Below are positions 37,339 to 47,080 of a DNA stretch of 64,000 nucleotides, one piece after another; the first letter of the stretch is position 1, and every line of letters starts with the position of its first letter. The notes beneath the pieces were generated by a model, which was given only the letters and a program-made list of their open reading frames with translations, made no database searches and was not told the DNA's origin. The DNA lies in assembly GCF_021560175.1 (NCBI RefSeq), contig NZ_CP091110.1:257501-321500 (forward strand), read 5' to 3'. The position numbers and the translations under genes were made by a program. This stretch comes from Neobacillus drentensis. GTDB lineage: Bacteria > Bacillota > Bacilli > Bacillales > Cytobacillaceae.

Positions 37339-40077
37339 ATGAAGTTGAAAAAAACAATTCATTGTGCGCTTGCTGTCACACTTTTATCGGTACCAATAGC
37401 CACTATTCCTTCTTGGGCTAATACATTAAATGCCGAAACAACAGACTCAGTGCAACAGACAACTGGGGTTGCTGCAGTAGCTCAGGAAGCTCTCACAACT
37501 TGGTATAAATTCGATCAGTTAAATGGGACAACAATAACCGATACCTCTGGTCATGGTAAAGATGCTACTGTTATGAACGGTGCTTCATTGACTACTGTTG
37601 ACGGCAGGACGGGTATCGATCTTGATTATACGAAAAGCCAATATGTGCAGCTGCCAAAAGGTATTATGAGTACTCTGGATGATTTCACCATTTCCACATG
37701 GGTTTATCTCGATTCAAAAACAGGAAATTGGGCTCGAATATTTGATTTTGGAACGGGCGCTAATGCTGGGAAAATCTTTCTTACGGAAAATTTGTATTTG
37801 GATCTAGTAGGACGAGTTGCCGATGCTACTCCGAGTGCTCCGAAGGTTGGTGAATGGACGCATATCGCTATCAGTAAAACCGGAACAGCTTACACCATCT
37901 ATGTTAATGGAAAGGTTGGTGCCACAGGAACTTCAAATATGAAGCCTTCAGATTTTGGGGAAACCGCCTATAACTATATCGGAAAATCGAATTGGGCCGA
38001 TCCTTATTTAGACGGTAAAGTGAGTGATTTCCGCATCTATAATAGAGGATTGAGTGCTGAAGAAATCCAACGGGTTGTCTCAGAATCAATGACCGACCAA
38101 GATGCCGTTGGAAAAGCTGTAGCAACTTTAGCTCTTGGTGATACTGCAAAAGTCGTTAAAGATTTAAAATTACCTGTAACTGGGGATAATGGGGTATCCA
38201 TTTCGTGGAAATCTGATACACCATCCGTTATTTCCGATTCGGGTGTAGTGACACGACCTGAAAAAGATCAAAAGGATGCAAATGTGACCTTAACAGCAAC
38301 TATTAGCCGAAATGGATACTCAGAAACGAAAAACTTTACGGTCACCGTACTGGCTGATAGTATCGTATCAATTGAGGACGTAAATTTAAGGACAATGGTA
38401 GATTTCCCGCCAAAGCTCCCTGAAAAGGTAACCGTACACCATTATGATGGCCATACCGAGCAACTTGATGTAAAGTGGAATCCTATTTCAAATGATGATT
38501 TCTCACAGGCTGGTACGCTTGAGGTTAAGGGCTCTGTTTATGGTACTAACATCCAGCCTGTAGCCAATATTAGTGTTACTAAGATTGCTAAAGTTGAAGA
38601 CGTGAACGTAAACACGAAACAGGGCACCGCCCCACAACTTCCATCTACTGTAGATGTACATTATAGTGACGGGTCTACTGGGACACTTAATGTGGATTGG
38701 GGTCAAGTGAACAAACAGGATTACTTTAAAACAGGTTCTTTTACCGTTAAAGGTGAAGCCACAACCTATTCATATACTGACCCATTGATTGAGAAGAGAG
38801 CGGATCCTCAAATCTTTAAACATACTGATGGGTATTATTACTTTACAGCGTCTGTTCCTGAATATGACCGCATTGTCTTGCGAAGGGCGAAAACAATACA
38901 GGGACTCGCTACGGCAGAGGAAAAAGTAATTTGGACTAAACATACTTCAGGGGCGATGGGAGCGCATATTTGGGCACCCGAATTACATTATATCGATGGA
39001 AAATGGTACATTTACTTTGCAGCAGGATCGGCAGAAAATATATGGGATATCCACCCATATGTACTTGAATGTGGAGATGAAAATCCACTAACAGGAACCT
39101 GGACAGAAAAAGGCATGATTAAAGCACCAGCAGGCAGTAAGGCCTTCACCAATTTTTCATTGGATTCCACTACATTTGAGAACAACGGCAAACGTTATTT
39201 AGCCTGGGCACAAAAGGATGGTGGAAATTCTAATCTTTATATCGCAGAAATGAGCAATCCATGGACAATCACTGGTAACCCAGTTATGATCTCTACTCCG
39301 GATTACGCATGGGAAAGACAGGGATATTGGGTCAATGAGGGGCCGGCTGTATTAAAGCGGAACGGTAAAATATTCATGACTTTTTCAGCCAGTGCTACTG
39401 ATGCTAACTATTGCATGGGGTTATTAACTGCTTCAGATACAAGTGATCTGTTAGATCCAAAATCATGGAAAAAATCCCCAGAGCCTGTATTGAAAAGTGA
39501 TGAAACAACTGGCCTTTATGGACCGGGGCATAATTCCTTTACGGTAGCGGAAGATGGGAAGACGGATATTCTTGTTTACCATGCCCGCGACTACAAGGAA
39601 ATTCAAGGCGATCCCCTGTATGATCCAAACCGCCATACAAGAGTGAAGAGAATCACCTGGAATGCAGATGGAACACCGAATTTCTCAAGTGTAAAAGTAA
39701 ACGGAGCCGTACCGGGACCTACCATTTCGGTAAATGCGAATGTAACGGTCGCAGGGGACTTTTCGGTCATCACTGATTTTAGTTCAAAACAACTGCAACC
39801 GAAGGAAAATCTAAGTGCTAAAGTTGAGGTAACCAGCCACAAGAGCACTGCTCAGCCAATTTTAGTAACGATGGCTCTATACGATGGGGAGAATAAACTA
39901 GTAGACACCCAATCGAAGTCCCAAAGCATAGCAGCTGGTTCTAAGTCATCTTTCTCCTTGAGCATGAAGATGCCTGCCAAATTGGATGGTTACAAAGTAA
40001 AGGTATTTGTGTGGGAAGGCACGGATATTGAATCCACATCACTAAAGCCAGTATCGGCTCCGACAATTTTAAAATAG
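37339..40077 (+). CDS. Secreted LamG–Ig–GH43 exo-arabinofuranosidase-like enzyme
   Basis: A 912-residue secreted protein with signal peptide (cleavage near 27 or 32). Domains in order: LamG-like lectin fold (about 52–245), degenerate bacterial Ig domain (about 250–338), two group-4 Ig-like domains (about 342–478), GH43 (about 482–800), and a beta-sandwich tail. GH43 residues visible are D489 (RADPQIF), D609 (FSLDSTTF) and E667 (WVNEGPAVL). RADPQIFKHTDGYYYFTASVPEY is typical of extracellular exo-alpha-L-arabinofuranosidases. It likely shares a transcript with the preceding GH43 gene. ATG after AGGGGGGGA. A strong terminator follows. Confidence 0.9.
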   Translation: MKLKKTIHCALAVTLLSVPIATIPSWANTLNAETTDSVQQTTGVAAVAQEALTTWYKFDQLNGTTITDTSGHGKDATVMNGASLTTVDGRTGIDLDYTKSQYVQLPKGIMSTLDDFTISTWVYLDSKTGNWARIFDFGTGANAGKIFLTENLYLDLVGRVADATPSAPKVGEWTHIAISKTGTAYTIYVNGKVGATGTSNMKPSDFGETAYNYIGKSNWADPYLDGKVSDFRIYNRGLSAEEIQRVVSESMTDQDAVGKAVATLALGDTAKVVKDLKLPVTGDNGVSISWKSDTPSVISDSGVVTRPEKDQKDANVTLTATISRNGYSETKNFTVTVLADSIVSIEDVNLRTMVDFPPKLPEKVTVHHYDGHTEQLDVKWNPISNDDFSQAGTLEVKGSVYGTNIQPVANISVTKIAKVEDVNVNTKQGTAPQLPSTVDVHYSDGSTGTLNVDWGQVNKQDYFKTGSFTVKGEATTYSYTDPLIEKRADPQIFKHTDGYYYFTASVPEYDRIVLRRAKTIQGLATAEEKVIWTKHTSGAMGAHIWAPELHYIDGKWYIYFAAGSAENIWDIHPYVLECGDENPLTGTWTEKGMIKAPAGSKAFTNFSLDSTTFENNGKRYLAWAQKDGGNSNLYIAEMSNPWTITGNPVMISTPDYAWERQGYWVNEGPAVLKRNGKIFMTFSASATDANYCMGLLTASDTSDLLDPKSWKKSPEPVLKSDETTGLYGPGHNSFTVAEDGKTDILVYHARDYKEIQGDPLYDPNRHTRVKRITWNADGTPNFSSVKVNGAVPGPTISVNANVTVAGDFSVITDFSSKQLQPKENLSAKVEVTSHKSTAQPILVTMALYDGENKLVDTQSKSQSIAAGSKSSFSLSMKMPAKLDGYKVKVFVWEGTDIESTSLKPVSAPTILK

Positions 40078-40080
40078 CAA

Positions 40081-40113
40081 AAAAATCAGGGCTAAATTTG
40101 GCCCTGATTTTTT
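40081..40113 (+). terminator. Terminator after the second GH43 gene
   Basis: Stem AAAATCAGGGC / GCCCTGATTTT with loop TAAATTTG and a run of seven T residues. Confidence 0.92.
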
Positions 40114-40205
40114 TGTTATAGATCTATCAGACTAAAATTAAGGTCGCTTAAGTGGATATTACCAATTCTGGGCACAATTTTTAACATCTATTAAAAAACT
40201 AGAAT

Positions 40206-40241
40206 GGAAAATTATAAAAAAAAGCTGATGAGTGGAAATAC
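40206..40241 (+). promoter_or_regulatory. 36-bp shared upstream element, copy before the YtfQ-like gene
   Basis: Starts GGAAAATTATAAA and ends GGAAATAC at exactly the spacing seen at 58077 and 50459, though the middle differs. The gene start is 56 bases downstream. Candidate binding site for the YesN-type regulator at 47081. Confidence 0.45.
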
Positions 40242-40297
40242 TTTAAATTAAATATTTTTTATAATCAAAATATACAAAAAACGAGGAGGAACAAAAA

Positions 40298-41299
40298 ATG
40301 AAAAAACTGAAAGGTATGTTTGCAGTGGCAGGAACAACGGCTTTAGCACTTTCTCTTTTAGCAGGTTGTGGAGCGTCAAATTCAGTAAGCTCAACAAGTA
40401 AGCAGGGGGCTAGTAAAGATCATAAAATTGTAATCGGTTTCTCACAAGTTGGAGCAGAAAGTGGATGGAGGACTGCCAATACTGAATCAATAAAATCTGC
40501 TGCCGCAGCGGATTCTAATATCGAATTAAAGTTTTCAGACGCACAGCAGAAGCAGGAAAATCAAATTAAAGCCATTCGATCCTTTATTGCTCAAAAAGTA
40601 GATGTAATTGCTTTTTCTCCAGTTGTACAAACAGGATTTGAACCAGTTTTAAAAGAAGCAAAAGCAGCTGGTATACCTGTCATTTTAACTGACAGATCAG
40701 TAGAAGCAGATCCTTCACTATATGTCACAATGATTGGATCAGATTTTACACAAGAAGGAAAAAAAGCAGCAGACTGGATGCTTAACAATATAAAATCAGA
40801 TGGAACCGTTAATATTGCAGAATTGGAAGGAACAGTGGGATCAGCACCTGCGGTAGACCGTAAAAAGGGATTTGATGAAGAAATTAAGGATCATCAGAAT
40901 TATAAAATAATTAAATCTCAAAGTGGTGACTTTACACGGTCAAAAGGAAAGGAAGTAATGGAAGCTTTCTTAAAATCCGATGGAAAAAAAATAAATGTGG
41001 TATTTGCACACAATGATGATATGGCCCTTGGTGCCATTCAAGCAATTGAAGAATATGGATTAAATCCTGGCAAGGACATTAAAGTCATCTCGATGGATGG
41101 GATAAAGGATGCTTTTCAGGCCATGGTCGACGGTAAATTAAATGCATCTATAGAATGTAATCCATTATTAGGACCAGCCTTAATGGAAACAGCTGAAGGT
41201 GTATTAGCAGGGAAAAAATATCCTAAATGGATTAAGTCCGAAGAAGGTGTATTCGATCAAACGAATGCTGCAAAAGAGTTGCCAAATCGTAAATACTAA
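40298..41299 (+). CDS. ytfQ: Sugar ABC transporter substrate-binding lipoprotein, YtfQ-like
   Basis: A 333-residue lipoprotein (lipobox LAGC, Cys24) of the periplasmic-binding-protein family 1. It begins the mature part with KIVIGFSQVGAESGWRTANTESI and has VDVIAFSPVVQTGFEPVLKEAKAAGIPVILTDR and VVFAHNDDMALGAI. This is the YtfQ type, which binds furanose sugars (galactofuranose in E. coli). With the surrounding arabinofuranosidases, arabinose or arabinofuranosides are equally plausible. The C-terminal half of the protein at 48284 is a close relative. ATG after GAGGAGG. Confidence 0.9.
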   Translation: MKKLKGMFAVAGTTALALSLLAGCGASNSVSSTSKQGASKDHKIVIGFSQVGAESGWRTANTESIKSAAAADSNIELKFSDAQQKQENQIKAIRSFIAQKVDVIAFSPVVQTGFEPVLKEAKAAGIPVILTDRSVEADPSLYVTMIGSDFTQEGKKAADWMLNNIKSDGTVNIAELEGTVGSAPAVDRKKGFDEEIKDHQNYKIIKSQSGDFTRSKGKEVMEAFLKSDGKKINVVFAHNDDMALGAIQAIEEYGLNPGKDIKVISMDGIKDAFQAMVDGKLNASIECNPLLGPALMETAEGVLAGKKYPKWIKSEEGVFDQTNAAKELPNRKY

Positions 41300-41323
41300 T
41301 CTCTTATAACAGAACATTCTAAA

Positions 41324-41367
41324 AAGGATAAGAAGGGTATGTGTACCCTTCTATCCTTATATTTTTG
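41324..41367 (+). terminator. Hairpin between binding-protein and ATPase genes
   Basis: AAGGATAAGAAGGGTA pairs with TACCCTTCTATCCTT (one bulged A), followed by ATATTTTTG. Such structures commonly reduce downstream expression and protect the upstream mRNA, giving excess binding protein. Confidence 0.75.
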
Positions 41368-41383
41368 TAAAGGAGCGGCTAAT

Positions 41384-42916
41384 ATGCATAAATCTCGGGA
41401 GCCAATTTTGGAAATGCAAGGAATAGTTAAGTCTTTTCCCGGTGTAAAAGCATTGTCTAATGTAGATTTTACCTTATGCAAGGGGGAAATTCATGCCTTA
41501 ATGGGTGAGAATGGTGCTGGGAAATCAACGTTAATAAAAGTATTGACAGGCGTTCATGAACTTGATAGTGGAAAAATTGTTTTCAATAACAAAAATATAA
41601 GGCCGAAATCACCTCAGGAGGCCCAAAAGCTTGGAATCAGCACCGTATATCAGGAGGTAAATTTATGTCCTAATTTAACGGTGGCAGAAAACATATTCAT
41701 TGGAAGACTACCTAAAAAAAAGCGTGGTATTGATTGGAATTTGATAAACGAAAAATCCAAAGAAATATTGCGCAGAGTTAATTTAGATATTGATCCGACT
41801 CAGATGCTTTCATCATTTTCTGTGGCAATCCAACAAATGATAGCTATCGCTCGAGCAGTTGATATATCAGCAGGAATTCTAATTTTGGATGAACCCACAG
41901 CAAGCTTGGATGAGAACGAGGTAAAACAATTATTTAAAATTATGCGTAAATTAAAAGAAGATGGAATGGGTATTATTTTTGTTACACATTTTTTAGATCA
42001 AGTTTATGAGGTTACAGACCGTATTACTATTCTCCGAAATGGTAATTTAGTTGGTGAGTTTATGACAAAGGAATTATCGAGGATAGATTTGGTTACTAAA
42101 ATGGTTGGTCGCGAAATTAATGAAAAGGAACATAATCTGGAAAATAGGAAAAGGCGCAGATCCTCTGAAAAAATAGACACCATGGTTAAGGCAGTAGGTT
42201 TGGGGAAAAAAGGAACATTGGAACCATTTGATATGGAAATGAAGAAAGGTGAAGTTTTAGGTCTGGCTGGTTTATTAGGATCAGGGAGGACAGAAACAGC
42301 CCGTTTAATTTTTGGGATTGATAGAGCGGATAATGGCGTTGTAAATATTGATGGTAAGGATATACAACTTATGTATCCAAAAAAAGCGATCGAGGAAGGA
42401 ATGGGCTATTGTCCGGAAGATCGAAAAAAGGAAGGAATTGTAGGAGAATTAACCATAAGGGAAAATATTATTCTTGCTTTACAAGCTAAAAGGGGCAGTT
42501 TACGTTACATTTCTAAAAGAGAACAAGTGGAAATTGCAAATAAATATATTAAGATGTTACAGATCGCTACACCTTCCATGGAACAACAAATTCGAAATCT
42601 CAGTGGAGGAAATCAACAAAAAGTCATACTGGCTCGCTGGTTAGCCACCAATCCTAAGCTGCTGATATTAGATGAACCAACCCGTGGAATTGACGTAGGG
42701 ACAAGAACAGAAATTCAAAAATTGATTCGAACTCTAGCAAATGAAGGGATGACAGTTTTATTAATTTCTTCAGAACTAGAGGAGTTGGTCGCCTGCTGTG
42801 ATCGAATCGTGGTCTTGCGAGATCGTACACCCATCGGACAGTTGCAAGGGGATGAAATTACGGAAAGTGTCATAATGAAAACCATTGCAGATGGAGGTAA
42901 AGTCAATGCTTCTTAG
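41384..42916 (+). CDS. ytfR: Sugar ABC transporter ATP-binding protein, YtfR-like
   Basis: A 510-residue protein with two fused ABC domains, the monosaccharide CUT2 type. Domain 1: [10 protein letters not shown]-loop VYQEV, signature-like FSVAIQQMIAIARA, ILDEPTASLD. Domain 2: degenerate GLLGSGRTE Walker [20 protein letters not shown] and [10 protein letters not shown]. The degenerate second site is usual for this family. ATG at 41384 follows AAAGGAGCGG; an upstream in-frame ATG lies inside the hairpin and is rejected. It energises the two permeases downstream and overlaps the first by 11 bases. Confidence 0.94.
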   Translation: MHKSREPILEMQGIVKSFPGVKALSNVDFTLCKGEIHALMGENGAGKSTLIKVLTGVHELDSGKIVFNNKNIRPKSPQEAQKLGISTVYQEVNLCPNLTVAENIFIGRLPKKKRGIDWNLINEKSKEILRRVNLDIDPTQMLSSFSVAIQQMIAIARAVDISAGILILDEPTASLDENEVKQLFKIMRKLKEDGMGIIFVTHFLDQVYEVTDRITILRNGNLVGEFMTKELSRIDLVTKMVGREINEKEHNLENRKRRRSSEKIDTMVKAVGLGKKGTLEPFDMEMKKGEVLGLAGLLGSGRTETARLIFGIDRADNGVVNIDGKDIQLMYPKKAIEEGMGYCPEDRKKEGIVGELTIRENIILALQAKRGSLRYISKREQVEIANKYIKMLQIATPSMEQQIRNLSGGNQQKVILARWLATNPKLLILDEPTRGIDVGTRTEIQKLIRTLANEGMTVLLISSELEELVACCDRIVVLRDRTPIGQLQGDEITESVIMKTIADGGKVNAS

Positions 42917-43958
42917 TAATTGGAAGAAAATTAGTGGAACAAAGATATTTTGGCCATTAGTAGCTTTATTAGTACTTTTTGTCTTTAATTATTTTTATAT
43001 TCCCGGCTTTTTTAAGATAGTTTTAAAAGATGGGCATTTATTTGGTAGTTCTATAGACATTTTAAATCGTGCAGCCCCTTTAATTATTATTTCAATTGGA
43101 ATGACTCTAGTAATCTCCACAGCTGGCGTTGATATTTCCGTAGGTTCAACAGTCGCCATTGCAGGTGCATTAGCAGCGTACATGATGGGGGGGAATAGTA
43201 CAGGAGGTCATTCTTCGTTAACAATTGCTATTCTTTTATCACTCGGTCTTTCGTTACTATGCGGTATGTGGAATGGTTTATTAGTGGCAAAAATAGGGAT
43301 TCAACCAATGGTAGCCACTCTCATACTGATGACAGTCGGAAGGGGGATCGCGCAGCTTATAAGTAATGGTCAAATTATTACGGTAAGCTCTGAATCATTT
43401 CACTTCTTAGGTGGAGGGTATCTATTCGGAATTCCATTTGCAATTTTTGTAACTGGGATCGTGGCATTATCTGTTTTTTTACTGACGAGAAAAACGGCAA
43501 TGGGATTGTTTTTGGAGTCAGTTGGCGGAAATGTAGAGTCCAGCCGATTTACAGGGATTAATTCTAAGCTAATTATCTTTTGGGCATATGCCATATGTGG
43601 AGTCTGTGCTGGAATTGCCGGTATATTAATTTGTTCTAATGTAAAAAGTGCAGATGGTAATAATTCAGGATTGTGGATGGAGTTAGATGCTATCTTAGCA
43701 GTTGTTCTTGGTGGAACCTCCATGAATGGTGGAAGATTTTATCTTTCCGGTACAATTGTAGGCGCAATATTTCTCCAGACATTAAAAACAACAATTTACT
43801 CAACAGGTGTACCGCCTGAAAGTGTGTTGGTCGTAGAAGCTATTGTAGTTATTATTGTGTCTTTCATACAGTCAGAACAATTTAGAAATTTGATAACTAT
43901 CAAGAAAAATAGCAGAAAGAGGGTGTTCCAGGCTAATGAAAAACATGCTGCAAATTAA
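42906..43958 (+). CDS. ytfT: Sugar ABC transporter permease, YtfT-like
   Basis: A 350-residue CUT2 permease with eight to ten helices. Family motif: GMTLVISTAGVDISVGSTVAIAGALAAYMM; later GGTSMNGGRFYLSGTIVGA. It forms the membrane channel with the YjfF-like protein next door. ATG at 42906 after TGGAGGTAAA, within the end of the ATPase gene. The stop overlaps the next gene by 23 bases. Confidence 0.92.
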   Translation: MLLSNWKKISGTKIFWPLVALLVLFVFNYFYIPGFFKIVLKDGHLFGSSIDILNRAAPLIIISIGMTLVISTAGVDISVGSTVAIAGALAAYMMGGNSTGGHSSLTIAILLSLGLSLLCGMWNGLLVAKIGIQPMVATLILMTVGRGIAQLISNGQIITVSSESFHFLGGGYLFGIPFAIFVTGIVALSVFLLTRKTAMGLFLESVGGNVESSRFTGINSKLIIFWAYAICGVCAGIAGILICSNVKSADGNNSGLWMELDAILAVVLGGTSMNGGRFYLSGTIVGAIFLQTLKTTIYSTGVPPESVLVVEAIVVIIVSFIQSEQFRNLITIKKNSRKRVFQANEKHAAN

Positions 43959-44958
43959 TCAATTGAATATGACGCTTGTTGCCACAATTATTCTGTTTAT
44001 CGGGTTGTTCAGCTTAGGTTCACTAAGATATACAGGTTTCTTTTCCTTACAGGTTTTTCTTAATTTATTCATCGATAATGCCTTTTTGATTATTGTGGCG
44101 ACGGGTATGGTCTTTGTGATTATATCCGGAGGAATTGATTTATCTGTAGGTTCCGTTATCGCACTTACCACAATGGTGTGTGCAGCTTTATTAAAAAAAG
44201 GGGTTAACCCAATAGTAGTGATCCTGCTTGTCCTTATAATGGGATTCCTTTTTGGCTTGGCCCAGGGATATGTCATTCAACGATTCAAACTTCATCCGTG
44301 GATTGTTACTTTAGCAGGTTTGTTTCTGGCAAGAGGATTATGTTATTTAATTAGTGTGGAATCTATAGATATAAATAATAAATTGTTCGAAACAATATCT
44401 CAATATAAAATTCCGCTAGGCGGACAATATAATGTATCTATTAGTGTAATCATCAGTTTAGTCTTTGTACTAGGTGCCATGTATATTGGTAAATATACAG
44501 AGTTTGGTAGAACCGTATTTGCCATTGGAGGTAACGAACAGTCAGCGATACTAATGGGTTTACCAGTAGAAAGGACCAAAGTTTTTATTTATGCAATAAG
44601 CGGCTTTAGTTCTGCATTAAGCGGCCTTGTATTTTCCTTTTATATGTTATCAGGGTATGGACTGCACGCGTTAGGTATGGAAATGGATGCGATAGCCGCC
44701 TGTGTCATCGGTGGTGTCCTTTTAACTGGTGGGTATGGATTTATTATTGGCCCGATGTTCGGTGTTTTGAGTATGGGGGTTATTCAAACAATTATCATGT
44801 TTGAAGGTACTTTAAGTTCATGGTGGACAAGAATTGTGATAGGGATTCTATTGTTTATTTTTATCGTTTTACAAAGAGTAATTGTAGTTCAAAAAGAGAG
44901 AAATACAACTCTAATTAAAAGAAAAGCTGTAAAAATATCAACATCTAATTCTGTTTAA
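43936..44958 (+). CDS. yjfF: Sugar ABC transporter permease, YjfF-like
   Basis: A 340-residue second CUT2 permease (eight to ten helices) with [24 protein letters not shown] and GGVLLTGGYGFIIGP. Two different permeases in one CUT2 operon is the YtfT/YjfF arrangement known from the E. coli galactofuranose transporter, which supports the assignment. ATG after AGAGGGTG. A strong terminator ends the operon. Confidence 0.92.
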   Translation: MKNMLQINQLNMTLVATIILFIGLFSLGSLRYTGFFSLQVFLNLFIDNAFLIIVATGMVFVIISGGIDLSVGSVIALTTMVCAALLKKGVNPIVVILLVLIMGFLFGLAQGYVIQRFKLHPWIVTLAGLFLARGLCYLISVESIDINNKLFETISQYKIPLGGQYNVSISVIISLVFVLGAMYIGKYTEFGRTVFAIGGNEQSAILMGLPVERTKVFIYAISGFSSALSGLVFSFYMLSGYGLHALGMEMDAIAACVIGGVLLTGGYGFIIGPMFGVLSMGVIQTIIMFEGTLSSWWTRIVIGILLFIFIVLQRVIVVQKERNTTLIKRKAVKISTSNSV

Positions 44959-45011
44959 ATTTAAAAACAGGAAGTGAAAATTAAATCATATAGGTTAATG
45001 TTATATAAATT

Positions 45012-45050
45012 AAAAGGATGCTGACGATTTGATTGTCAGCATCCTTTTAA
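45012..45050 (+). terminator. Terminator of the YtfQRT/YjfF operon
   Basis: A perfect 14-bp stem AAAAGGATGCTGAC / GTCAGCATCCTTTT with a nine-base loop. Confidence 0.9.
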
Positions 45051-45181
45051 TTAATAAAGATTTTATTCAAATACCTTAGCCAAAGTAAAAACTATATCCT
45101 TGAAAGGGTAATGGCTTTAATTCTTCAGTTAACAATGAAAGTAATATTTTCCCAAAAGGTAATTTAATATAATAAAACGTT

Positions 45182-45190
45182 TGCTATAAT
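45182..45190 (+). promoter_or_regulatory. Extended –10 promoter before the kinase operon
   Basis: TGCTATAAT is an extended –10 box without a good –35 at 17 bp. It lies 91 bases before the kinase start at 45282. The rest of 44959–45281 shows only the upstream terminator. Confidence 0.5.
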
Positions 45191-45281
45191 ATAGAGAAGA
45201 ACTTTTGTTAAAAGTTCGAAAATTTATAATATTGTACTTTTGGTGATGAATATATAAGTTACTCGAAAATAGGGGAAGTAA

Positions 45282-47057
45282 ATGGAAATGGTAGATCGAA
45301 TTTTTAAAAATAAATCACTTTATTTTAAGTTAATATGTATATTTATTTTGATTATCGTAATGTCTGTTACGATTTCAACTACCTTATCAGCAAATCAATT
45401 TACTAATGTTGTGGAAGATCAGGCAAACGCTAATACGTTGAGTGCAATAACGACAGTTAAAAATAGTATTGAGTTACAAATACATGAATTAGATAATATT
45501 ACTACCTACATTAGCGAAAATGATGATTCAAAGAGTTTCTTCCAAAACAATATGAGTTCGAAGGTGGAAGAAAAACTAAGAAAGCAGCTTAATATGTATA
45601 CGGTTACAAAACCAAATATTGCTGGTATTTTAATTGTAAATAGCCATGACTACTCGATAAGTAATGAAATGAGCAGAATTTCAAGAGACCCATTAACAAA
45701 CGAGTCTTGGTATAAACAAGCAGCAGCTTCCCCAAAGACGTTTCATTTGGACAGCAGGCCTATAGGACGAAATATAAAAACAGTGAAAAATTACGGTGCG
45801 GATGAAGTACTATCTTTAACGAAAGCAATAACAGATGAAAAGACTGGAAAAGTCTTAGGAGTAATTTTAATAGATTGGAAGCTTGATGCAATCAAAAGTG
45901 AGATTGAACACATGGGTTTTGGGTCAAATGGCTTTGTTTATGTGATGGATGATAGTTCACAAATAGTTTACAGTCCGGTAAACCCAATTGTTTATCGGAT
46001 AAATGGGAAATGGTTTCATCCTTCTGGATCCGGTAGTGTTATAAAACGAATCAATCATACGGATTATCAGATGATGTATGATCATTCATCTTATACCAAA
46101 TGGGTAATAGTGGGCGCTTTTTCTATTAATGAAACATTTCTATTTATTCAAAAGGTCAAGTGGATAGCTGTTTTGATTGCCATGATTGTATCAGTTTTCG
46201 CCATCTTTGTTGCCGCCTTTTTTACATCCTCGATAACCAAACCTCTGGTGAAACTTAGATCACTAATGAAGAAGGCAGAGGAAGGAAATTTAGATATTAA
46301 ATTTGAAAGCAAGAGTGATGATGAAATTAAGCAATTAGGTGACAGTTTTAACAGTATGATAGGATCCATCAAAAAACTAATGAATGTCATAAATGAAATT
46401 GAGAAAAGAAAAAGAGAAGCAGAGTTGAAAGTACTACAGGAGCAAATTAAACCGCATTTTCTTTACAATACACTTGATACGATAAGATGGATGGCGCAAG
46501 AATACGAAGCGAGAGATATTATGGCAGTGATCGATGCTTTAACTAATCTTTTTCGAATTGGTTTAAGTAAAGGAAAAGAGAGTATTAGGGTATCTCAAGA
46601 GATTGAACATGTAAAGAGTTATCTGATTATACAGATGACTCGATATGAAGAAAAATTTGATTATGACATTCATGTGGAAGATTGTGCAAAAGATCTTTAT
46701 GTCCTTAAGTTGATTTTGCAACCTTTAGTCGAAAATTCCATTTATCATGCTATTAAAACCAAAAGAGGAAAAGGAAAAATTTCTATTATTGTCAAGAGTG
46801 TCGAGAATAATCTTTGTCTTAGCGTAATAGACAACGGGTCAGGAATGATGAAGGAGGAAATGCACAAATGGAATGAACTTCTTAAGACGCAAGGGATGAT
46901 TGGAAAAAAATCTGAAGGATATGGAATGTTGAATGTAAACGAAAGAATCAAACTATCTTTTGGAAACGATTACGGTTTACAGATTGATAGTGTGGAGGGA
47001 AAAGGTACAAAAGTAGAAATAAAGCACCCAATAATAAGGGAAACTACTAACTTTTAG
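45282..47057 (+). CDS. YesM-type sensor histidine kinase
   Basis: A 591-residue kinase with helix 1 (about 14–36), a Cache-like extracellular region (about 40–280), helix 2 (about 288–313), HAMP (about 314–370) and His_kinase with H392 in IKPHFLYNTLDTIRWM. ATP-binding parts: LVENSIYHAIK, VIDNGSGM, SEGYGMLNVNERI. It shares its operon with a YesN regulator and a tandem sugar-binding protein, so its signal is probably sugar presented by that protein. ATG after AGGGGAAG. Confidence 0.93.
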   Translation: MEMVDRIFKNKSLYFKLICIFILIIVMSVTISTTLSANQFTNVVEDQANANTLSAITTVKNSIELQIHELDNITTYISENDDSKSFFQNNMSSKVEEKLRKQLNMYTVTKPNIAGILIVNSHDYSISNEMSRISRDPLTNESWYKQAAASPKTFHLDSRPIGRNIKTVKNYGADEVLSLTKAITDEKTGKVLGVILIDWKLDAIKSEIEHMGFGSNGFVYVMDDSSQIVYSPVNPIVYRINGKWFHPSGSGSVIKRINHTDYQMMYDHSSYTKWVIVGAFSINETFLFIQKVKWIAVLIAMIVSVFAIFVAAFFTSSITKPLVKLRSLMKKAEEGNLDIKFESKSDDEIKQLGDSFNSMIGSIKKLMNVINEIEKRKREAELKVLQEQIKPHFLYNTLDTIRWMAQEYEARDIMAVIDALTNLFRIGLSKGKESIRVSQEIEHVKSYLIIQMTRYEEKFDYDIHVEDCAKDLYVLKLILQPLVENSIYHAIKTKRGKGKISIIVKSVENNLCLSVIDNGSGMMKEEMHKWNELLKTQGMIGKKSEGYGMLNVNERIKLSFGNDYGLQIDSVEGKGTKVEIKHPIIRETTNF

Positions 47058-47080
47058 TTTATTGTAAGGGGGCCAAGAAT

